Position numbers and translations under genes: made by a program. The notes beneath the pieces are model-generated. The model was not told the DNA's origin and did not search any database. It was given only the letters and a program-made list of their open reading frames with translations. From positions 1 through 9,432 of the forward strand of contig CANNUR010000105.1 of the NCBI GenBank assembly GCA_947523045.1: a stretch of DNA of 9,432 bases. The letters run 5' to 3'. Each line of letters starts with the position of its first letter. The stretch's first letter is position 1. The DNA is from an uncultured Prosthecobacter sp. (GTDB taxonomy: Bacteria; Verrucomicrobiota; Verrucomicrobiia; Verrucomicrobiales; Verrucomicrobiaceae). Below are positions 1 to 6,800 of this stretch, in pieces.

Positions 1-1
1 C

Positions 2-952
2 GTCCGCGGCGAGACTCTCCTGGCCGACGCCATCGCGAGCAGCGTCGAGGAGCACGCGCGCTACGGCGGCGTCGTGCCCGAGGTCGCCTCGCGCAACCAC
101 ATCCTGCACGTGCGTGTGCTGGTCGAGGAAGTGCTCGCCGAGGCCGGTGTCGCGCTGGGCGACATCGAGGCCTTTGGCGCCACCACCGGCCCCGGCCTGG
201 TCAGCTCCCTGCTCATCGGCACCAGCTTTGCCAAGGCGCTGGCCGTGGCGGAAAAGAAGCCGTTTCTGGCGGTCAACCACATGGAGGGCCACCTGCTCTC
301 GCCCTTCATGGAGGGGGCCGGGCCGGTGCGCGCGAATGTTTCACTCATCGTCAGCGGCGGTCACACGATGCTGGTGCGCGTGCGCGGCGCCGGCGACTAC
401 GAACTGCTTGGCCGCACGCGCGATGACGCCGCCGGCGAGGCCTTTGACAAGACCGCGAAAATGATCGGCCTGCCCTACCCCGGCGGCCCCGAGATGGATC
501 GCCTCGCCACGCAGGGCAACCCGCGCGCCTTCGCCTTCCCGCGCAGTTTTTTGGATGGCCGCAGCCTGGAGTTCAGCTTCAGCGGCCTGAAGACGGCTGT
601 GCTCTATGAGTTGCCCAAGCTCGACCTCGCCCAGCCCGGCGTGCTGATCGACCTCTGCGCCAGCATCCAGGAGGCGATTGTCGAGGTGCTGGTGGAAAAG
701 CTCGTGCTGGCCGCGCGCCAGTGCGGCGAAACACTCGTCACCGTCAGCGGCGGCGTCAGTTGCAACCGCGGCCTGCGCGCCCGCCTGACCGAACGCTGCG
801 CCACCGAGGGCCTGACCCTGCTGCTGGCGCGGCCCGACCTGTGCACCGACAATGCCGCCATGATCGCCTTCGCCGGCCTGCAGCGCTTCCTCGCCGGCCA
901 GACCTCGCCGTTGGAGGCCGATGTCGATCCGAACCTGCCGCTGGTGGGGTGA
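2..952 (+). CDS. tsaD: tRNA N6-adenosine threonylcarbamoyltransferase TsaD (5' partial)
   Basis: TsaD (formerly Gcp/YgjD) is the catalytic subunit that transfers threonylcarbamoyl from TC-AMP to A37 of ANN-decoding tRNAs, giving t6A. It acts in the cytoplasm with TsaB and TsaE. The frame is open from base 2, so the start lies outside the window: 316 residues are visible against a usual 335-350, and the N-terminal nucleotide-binding segment (the SCDET-type motif) is missing. Visible signatures in order are YGGVVPE at bases 62-82, the metal-binding HMEGH (histidines at 278 and 290), SGGH at 353, the GRTRDDAAGEAFDK block near 410-450, FSFSGLKT near 575, SGGVSCN near 745 and CTDNAAMIA near 842, whose Asp at 848 is the expected metal ligand. 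All key residues are intact, so the enzyme looks functional. The first ATG inside the window (74) is internal and not the start. The gene converges on the PPC-domain gene with no shared operon visible. Identification is firm. Confidence 0.97.
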   Translation, partial: VRGETLLADAIASSVEEHARYGGVVPEVASRNHILHVRVLVEEVLAEAGVALGDIEAFGATTGPGLVSSLLIGTSFAKALAVAEKKPFLAVNHMEGHLLSPFMEGAGPVRANVSLIVSGGHTMLVRVRGAGDYELLGRTRDDAAGEAFDKTAKMIGLPYPGGPEMDRLATQGNPRAFAFPRSFLDGRSLEFSFSGLKTAVLYELPKLDLAQPGVLIDLCASIQEAIVEVLVEKLVLAARQCGETLVTVSGGVSCNRGLRARLTERCATEGLTLLLARPDLCTDNAAMIAFAGLQRFLAGQTSPLEADVDPNLPLVG

Positions 953-1068
953 AGGGGTGTTGATGGAGGATCGTTGATGGTTGATCGAGGCGCAGATGGG
1001 ATGGCTCCCCGCCCGGGCGAGGCTTCTCGACACGGGTTTCGTATGGAGGATAGAGGAGGCCCCCGAAC

Positions 1069-1133
1069 GCGCGCAGCGCTTTGGAGTGCGGAGGTCCTCC
1101 TCCGCTCTGCCACCTAGTCCGGTCAGTCACCGG
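1069..1133. repeat. Palindromic intergenic element with two hairpins
   Basis: Two inverted repeats are directly visible. The first has 7-base arms GCGGAGG at 1088-1094 and CCTCCGC at 1099-1105 with a 4-base loop. The second has 5-base arms CCGGT at 1119-1123 and ACCGG at 1129-1133 with a 5-base loop. They follow a GCGCAGCGCTTTGGAGT lead-in. The look resembles dispersed intergenic palindromes that I associate with Verrucomicrobiota genomes, but copy number cannot be judged from one window. The placement between convergent stop codons suits a transcription-ending or mRNA-stabilising role, which is inference; no T-tract follows either stem. Confidence 0.5.
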
Positions 1134-1150
1134 AAACCCAGAAGGTCCGC

Positions 1151-1174
1151 CGATTTCGCAGATGGACGCAGATG
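1151..1174. repeat. Direct repeat of CGCAGATG
   Basis: The word CGCAGATG occurs at 1157-1164 and again at 1167-1174, ten bases apart, and a third time at 991-998 in the same spacer. Short repeats of this type are common in gene-free DNA of PVC-group genomes as I recall them. No function is evident, and the short length makes chance recurrence possible for the third copy. Confidence 0.35.
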
Positions 1175-1231
1175 TGTGAGGGCGGACGGGCTGTGATGAT
1201 CTGTGCCATCGGCAGACCGGGATGGCTTGGA

Positions 1232-3622
1232 TCACTTGGCGGCCACGCCGGCGGCCTTGCGGATTTTCAGCAGCACGGGCCGGCTCGTCTGCAGGCCGGC
1301 GCTGTCGTGCTCGCTGCGGGCCGAGCTGAGGGCGGCGTGGCAGAGCTTGTCCTGCTCCGGCACCCAGGCGGCGGCGCGCAGGAAGATGGGGCGCTCATTT
1401 TCGCCGGCGCGGATCTGCACGCCGTTGAGGCCGATGTCATCGATGATGACCCCGTGCGGCAGGCCGTGCAGGTCGAGGTTGATGATGCCGTCGTCGCCCT
1501 GGCGCACGGCGCGCAGCCAAGCCTTCACGGTCTGGCCGGCGACGAGGGTGAGTTCGAGCGGCTGCGTCAGGTCGGCCGGATCGCTGAGGGCGGGTTTGCC
1601 ATCGGTGTCAGGTTCCAGTACGATGAGGAACTTGGGTTTCGCGCCGAGCTTGACCTTACCGAAGTTCCCGGCGTCGTGGGTGATGGTTCCGAGGGGGGCG
1701 CGGGCACTCCTGCCCGCCGTGGGCCGTGTTGCTGTGGCCGTGATCTTCAGCTTCGACCAATCAGCATCCGCCTTCGCGTTCGGGGCGGCATGCAGGCTGC
1801 CGCTGATGAGGTCGTGACCGGCCTCGATGACGAGCGGTGAGCTGGCGGAATAGCCTTCTGGCAGGCCGGTGATGTCGATTCGAATCGCCTCGTCGAAGTT
1901 GTCGCGTCGATCGGCACGGAAGGAGAAGCCCACGGAGGCGCCGGGCATGACGGTGGGGTTCAGGCCGGCGAGCTTGACGCTGAAATCAGGCCTGGGTTCG
2001 CGCAGGGCGAGGGAATACACAAAACGTTCGCCGCCCCAGCCGCGGGCATCGCTGACGCGGACCAGGTAACGGCCGTCGGCCGGTGCGGTGAAGGTCAGGC
2101 GCGAGTCGCGGCCGATCTTGCGGTCGCCACTGTCGTCGTTCTGATGGTTGAGGGTGAACACCGGCAGACCGTTTGGCACGAGTTTGGTGCCCAGCGGATG
2201 CGGCACCACCGTGTAGCAGGGTTCGTCGAGCGAGTGCGCGGTGGCGCTGGTGTCGAAGTAGGCGCGGCGTTTGCCCTCGCTGACGTAAAAGAAGCAGCCG
2301 CCGTCGGGGCCACGCGGCATGCGCACAATCTTCAGGATGTCGCCGTTGAACCAGACGAACTCGTTCAACTCCATTTCCTCCCAGTTTTGCAGACGGATGT
2401 CCGGGTTGTTGGCGTCGACGCTGCGGAAGTTGTTGTAGCTGTCGCGCACGGCCTGCAGCAGCAGGCGCGGCACCGGCCGGCCGTCGGCATGCAGGATTTC
2501 GATCTTGGTATCCACCGGCGAACCCGCCTGTCCCGCCAGGGTTTCGATGATCCAGGTCTGGCCCAGCTTGGCGTCGAAGGCGATGAAGTCGACATCGCCG
2601 GGCTGGCCGAGCACGCCATTGAAGTGGCCCGGTGCCGTGATGACCTGCGCCTGCGCGGGTTCGTGGTTGGGCTCGACCTCGTTCACCTGCGCCTGCGGGC
2701 CAACCCGCAGCGAGGGCGGTGTGCGGAAGCGCAGGGCCCTGGCATCCAGCGGCACCGGCGCCTCGCCCTCGGTCGCCGGGTTCATCCGCACGATGGCGTG
2801 GTCGCCGAGATGGTGGCCGATCAGCGTGACCTGCGTTTCCTGACCCGCCTGCGCGGTCAGTGGCGACCAAGCGGTGACGTAGGGCAGGGCTCCGACCGTG
2901 AGGCGATAGACATGATTCGCGCTGCCATCCATCGTCGTGTTGCTGACGAGGGCCACGTACTCGCCGTCGGCCGGGGCCGTCCAGGCGAGGAAGGGATCGC
3001 TGCCGCTGTCGAGCCCGCGGTTGACGGCGAGCACGGTGCGCTGGCTGTCGACAATCTCCAGCGTTGGCGACTTCGCCGCGCTGCCGACCTGGGCGACGGC
3101 GAGATCGAGCACGAGTTCCTGTCCCGCCTTGGCCGTGAAGCGGTAGGCGTCATGCTGACCGGTTTCGGTCAGGGTGCCCCAAAGGCTGGCCGGCAGGGCG
3201 GCGACCTGCACTGGACCCTGCTTGAAATCGGCCGCCGTGGTGACCGTGGGGGCGAGGTCGTCGGCATGGATCTGCAGGCGGGCCGATTCCCCCTCGGCCG
3301 TTTTCAGCCAGATCGCGTGTGCGCCGCGCGGCACGTCGGCGCTGGCGGTGATCTTCAGGCGCGCGCGGGTGGCGCTGACGCTCGATGTGGCCACCTGCAC
3401 CTTCAGACCGGGATGCGCGGCCAGTGCTTGCAGGTCGGAGGTGAAGTGTTTGCCGGTGACCGTGACCCGCAGTTCGCCACCGATCTGCGCCGCGCGCGGG
3501 GTGATGGCGGTGAACTCGGGTTTGACCGCCTTGGCGGCCGGTTTCGGCGCAGGTTTCGGCGCCTGGGCCCGCACCGCGTCGGCGGACAGGAGCAGCAATA
3601 GGGCGAGGGCGAGGCGCATCAT
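1232..3622 (-). CDS. Exported PPC/TIG-domain protein
   Basis: A 796-residue exported protein with no recognisable catalytic domain. The chosen start is the first of two adjacent ATGs (3622-3620). It is followed by a good signal peptide: Arg3, a Leu/Ala core at 4-12 and a likely signal-peptidase cut after VRA (19/20). The open frame continues upstream to a TTG at 3724, but those 34 codons do not look like part of an export signal. After a Pro/Ala/Lys linker (20-35) come a TIG-like beta-sandwich (36-118), a first PPC domain (about 140-245, with DAYRFTAKAGQEL and APADGEYV), a second TIG-like segment (247-310) and a second PPC domain (314-540, opening NEVEPNHEP). The second PPC domain is split by about 110-120 residues rich in Trp, Tyr, Phe and Pro. 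Further Ig-like strands fill 545-796. PPC and TIG modules usually serve adhesion, folding or substrate contact in secreted proteins, so a cell-surface or periplasmic role is inferred; the true function is unknown. It is divergent from the subtilase gene and lacks an obvious Shine-Dalgarno sequence. Confidence 0.85.
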   Translation of the reverse strand: MMRLALALLLLLSADAVRAQAPKPAPKPAAKAVKPEFTAITPRAAQIGGELRVTVTGKHFTSDLQALAAHPGLKVQVATSSVSATRARLKITASADVPRGAHAIWLKTAEGESARLQIHADDLAPTVTTAADFKQGPVQVAALPASLWGTLTETGQHDAYRFTAKAGQELVLDLAVAQVGSAAKSPTLEIVDSQRTVLAVNRGLDSGSDPFLAWTAPADGEYVALVSNTTMDGSANHVYRLTVGALPYVTAWSPLTAQAGQETQVTLIGHHLGDHAIVRMNPATEGEAPVPLDARALRFRTPPSLRVGPQAQVNEVEPNHEPAQAQVITAPGHFNGVLGQPGDVDFIAFDAKLGQTWIIETLAGQAGSPVDTKIEILHADGRPVPRLLLQAVRDSYNNFRSVDANNPDIRLQNWEEMELNEFVWFNGDILKIVRMPRGPDGGCFFYVSEGKRRAYFDTSATAHSLDEPCYTVVPHPLGTKLVPNGLPVFTLNHQNDDSGDRKIGRDSRLTFTAPADGRYLVRVSDARGWGGERFVYSLALREPRPDFSVKLAGLNPTVMPGASVGFSFRADRRDNFDEAIRIDITGLPEGYSASSPLVIEAGHDLISGSLHAAPNAKADADWSKLKITATATRPTAGRSARAPLGTITHDAGNFGKVKLGAKPKFLIVLEPDTDGKPALSDPADLTQPLELTLVAGQTVKAWLRAVRQGDDGIINLDLHGLPHGVIIDDIGLNGVQIRAGENERPIFLRAAAWVPEQDKLCHAALSSARSEHDSAGLQTSRPVLLKIRKAAGVAAK

Positions 3623-3827
3623 GGCGAAAAGTCTTGTCGGAGGAAACGCGCCTGGCGACCGGATCTGAATGGACGATGCCACTTTGGCCATGCCGGATTC
3701 AGGGAGCGTGGGCCTTGATGACAAATGGCCTTGCCACGTGAAAAGATTAAGCAGGATGCGTAATTATTCCGGGTCCTGGCAGTTTTTCCTCGACGGCCCG
3801 AGGCTGAGCTGAGCAAAATTGTGCGGA
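3623..3827. promoter_or_regulatory. Shared upstream region of two divergent genes
   Basis: These 205 bases separate the starts of the PPC-domain gene (leftward) and the subtilase gene (rightward), so promoters for both are expected here. An AT-rich patch at about 3741-3768, containing TAATTATT, stands out from the GC-rich surroundings. The heptamer GGCCTTG is repeated at 3711-3717 and 3727-3733, and a CACGTG palindrome lies at 3735-3740. I could not find a -35/-10 pair with proper spacing on either strand, nor a strong ribosome binding site before either start, so the regulatory call rests on gene orientation and base composition. Confidence 0.4.
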
Positions 3828-6800
3828 ATGGAAAATGGTTTGCCGCACTCTCGAATCAGATTTTTTTGGATACTGCTTGCGCTTTCGGCAGGGCTGGGAG
3901 TTTGGATCTGGCTGGCACAACACGGTGCTGTCTCGCCGGAGGTGGCGCAGCATCCCCGCGCAGCGCGCACGGGACAGGCGGGCAAGCAAGCCGCCAAGCC
4001 AAAGTCTGCCGAGCCCCTGGCTGCCATCATCACCTCGGGCGGTTCCGGGCGTGCGGCCAAGGTGACCCCCGCGCAGCCCGGACGGATCCCGGCTCAGGCG
4101 GCACCTGCGAATCGGAGTGCCGGGGCAAGTGGCGCTCCTGCGGGTTCGCTCGCCGAGCTGCTGGCCCAACCGGTGGATCTGACCGATCCCGGCAAGCGCG
4201 CGGCCTTGGTGGCGCGGGTGAAGGCGCTGGAGGAGGAGGAACGGGCCGCAGTGCAGGCGAAAGCCAGGCAACTCGGTCTGCCCATCACGGGCATCGGGGC
4301 CACGGGACGGCCTTTTGTGCTGCGTGGGTTTGAGGGCGACACGCCTCTCTATGAAGAACCGGACAACATCAACGCGGGCATCAGCACGGCGGCCAATCGC
4401 GTGCGCTTGACGGCGCCGTTTCAGGTCGATGGTGCGGGGTTGACCTTCGGCCTCTGGGAATCGGGTGGTGTGCCGCGGCTGACCCACCAGGAGTTTGGCG
4501 GCAAGGTCACGGTCCGTGACAGCTCGATCTCCACGACCGATCACGCCACCCATGTGGCGGGCACGCTGGCGGGTCTCGGTGTCAATCCCACCGCCCATGG
4601 CATGGCCCCTGCCGCGGCCATCCATGCCTATGATTCCTTGAACGATGTCAGCGAGATGCTGGCGGCCGGGGCGGCGGTTGCGGGCGAAGCCGGCAAGATC
4701 CAGATTTCCAACCACTCCTACGGCACCCGCCGCGGCTGGTATGACGACGGGGTGACCTGGCTGGGGGTCTTTAGCGATGACGGTGATCGAACCAACGATG
4801 TGGACTACGGCTTCGGTCGTTACGATGCGGCCGCCGCGACTCTCGATGGCATGGCCTACAACCTGCCGTATTACCTTGCCTTCTTTTCCAACGGCAACAT
4901 GCGCAGCCGCGGTCCGCCAAGTGCCGGGGTCACCTGGTATCAGGGATACAGCGGCACCGCACGCGCCTACGACCCCGCCCAGCATCCCGCCGGCAACGGC
5001 CAGTACAAGGCCGGCTACGACACCATGGACGGTCGCAAAACCGCCAAAAACATCCTGTCGATCGGCGCCGCGAACGACGCGGTCAGCGCTGGACAGCGGC
5101 ATCTGCCATCGAGCACGATCGCCAGTTTCTCCTCCTCAGGTCCGACCGATGATGGCCGCATCAAGCCCGACGTGGTGGCCAATGGCGTCAGCCTGACCTC
5201 GGCCGGAGTCGCCAGCGACAGCAGTTACTACTCCAGCAGCGGCACCAGCATGTCGACGCCGAATGCCGCGGGATCGGCCATGCTGCTGGTCGACCTGTAC
5301 CAGCGTCGTTTCCCGGGGCAGTCCATGCGTGCCAGCACGCTCAAGGGCCTCATTCTCCATACCGCGGACGACATTGGCATCCCCGGTCCGGACTATCTTT
5401 ACGGCTGGGGTTTGATGAACACGGAAGCGGCAGCGAAACTCATCGAAAAACAGGCCGAGGGCGGCAGCAACCCGACGCTCATCGAGAATGCCCTGAGCAC
5501 GGTGCAGCCAAGCCAGACCTACACCTTCACGTGGAATGGCATCGATCCGATCCGGGTCACCCTGTGCTGGACCGATCCGCCGGCGACCAGCAGCTCGGCC
5601 CATGACCTGCGCAGCCCGGCCCTGGTCAATGACCTCAACCTGACCGTCACCGCGCCAGGCGGTGCCACGCACCTGCCGTTTGTCATGCCGTATGTGGGCG
5701 ACTGGAGCGTCGCCAAGCTCACCGCGCCCGCCGAGCGCGGCGTCAACCATGTCGACAACGTTGAGCAGGTGCTGGTGGAGTCGCCCCCGCAGCCCGGCGT
5801 GTACACGGTCACCGTCAACCACGCCGGCAGTCTGACCAACGGCACCCAGCCCTATTCAGTCATCCTTTCCGGCGGCGGTGTGCCGGATGAACTGCAGGTC
5901 ATGCCGATCGGTGGTTTTGTCACTTCGGGCGACGCCGGAGGTCCTTTCACACCGGTCTCGAAAACCTACACCCTGCGCAATCAGAGTGCTTCCGCCAAGG
6001 CCTGGACGGCATCGGTCAACCAGACCTGGCTGTCGGTCTCCGCTGCTGCTGGCACGGTGGCGGCGGGTGGCGAGGCCGAGGTGACCGTGGCGCTGTCCGC
6101 AGCGGCGGCCGACCTGCCGGTGGGCATGCATGAAGGCATCCTGACGGTGGTTGTCGGCGGCCAGCCGTTCCTGCGGCCGGTGAGCTTGCAGGTCATCGGT
6201 TATCCACGTCTGGTCGTCGAGCACCCGGAGGCAACGGTGCTGGCCAACGGCGACACTCTGGATTTTGGCAGCATCCTGAGCGGTGCGCGCAAGACCCTGC
6301 GTCTCGCTGTTCGCAACACCGGCAAACGGACCCTGAATTTGGGCACCCTTGCTCTAACCGGCCCGGCCGCCGCGGAATGCAGCGTGGTGCTGCTTGGCTC
6401 ACCGGAGGTCCCCGCCGGCGATCGGGTTTATGTCGATTGGATCTTCGCGCCGCTGACGGCCGGGGCGAAAGCGGCGACGCTCCATCTGCCGAGCGATGAT
6501 GCGGCAAATACTCCCCTTGTCGTGCAGATGAGCGGCACAGGCGTGCCGTTGGCCCCACCCATGCAGATGGCAACGGTCATCAATGGATTGGCGGCTGGAA
6601 TTTCTCCAAGCGGCACCCTGAGCATGGGAAGTTACGCGCTTTTCAGTGCCTCGGACTTGCTCGCAGGCACGGAGCTTTGGCGAAGCGACGGCACCCCGGC
6701 GGGGACGTTCCGGCTGAAAGACATTGCCCCAGGCATGGACCGTGGCGCACCTGGGAGTTTGCTGCGCCTGGGCGACGTGGCCTATTTCACAGCGTCCACC

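Larger units (their letters stand above)
953..1231. other. Spacer between convergent genes, no gene
   Basis: This 279-base spacer separates the ends of tsaD and the PPC-domain gene. It holds short hairpins and repeated words but no convincing gene. Near its left end, GTTGATGG occurs twice (959-966 and 973-980). A possible 71-codon frame at 981-1196 is rich in Arg, Ser and Pro, has no recognisable domain and runs through the hairpin and repeat words, so I do not call it. No canonical Rho-independent terminator (GC stem followed by a T-run) is present for either gene. Termination may be Rho-dependent or rely on the T-less hairpins. Confidence 0.6.

Noticed and set aside
981..1196. 71-codon open frame in the spacer after tsaD
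   Set aside because: It has no domain, no ribosome binding site that I can defend, and runs through hairpins and direct repeats typical of non-coding DNA.
2144..3601. 485-codon open frame on the + strand opposite the PPC-domain gene
   Set aside because: It lies wholly antisense to a gene with a clear signal peptide and recognisable domains. Its translation is rich in Arg, Gly, Val and His with no domain, as expected from antisense reading of GC-rich codons.
3760..3790. Possible terminator or -10 element (TAATTATT, later a 5-T run)
   Set aside because: No GC stem precedes the T-run, and no -35 hexamer sits at proper spacing from the AT-rich patch on either strand.
3835..4333. Short + strand frames starting near the subtilase start (3821-4333 and 3835-4065)
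   Set aside because: They are out of frame with the S8 gene. The frame from 3828 alone gives a signal or anchor segment and continues without a stop through all domains.
3747..5102. 451-codon open frame on the - strand opposite the subtilase gene
   Set aside because: It overlaps the N-terminus and catalytic domain of the S8 gene, shows no family motif, and has the low-complexity Arg/Gly/His composition of an antisense shadow.
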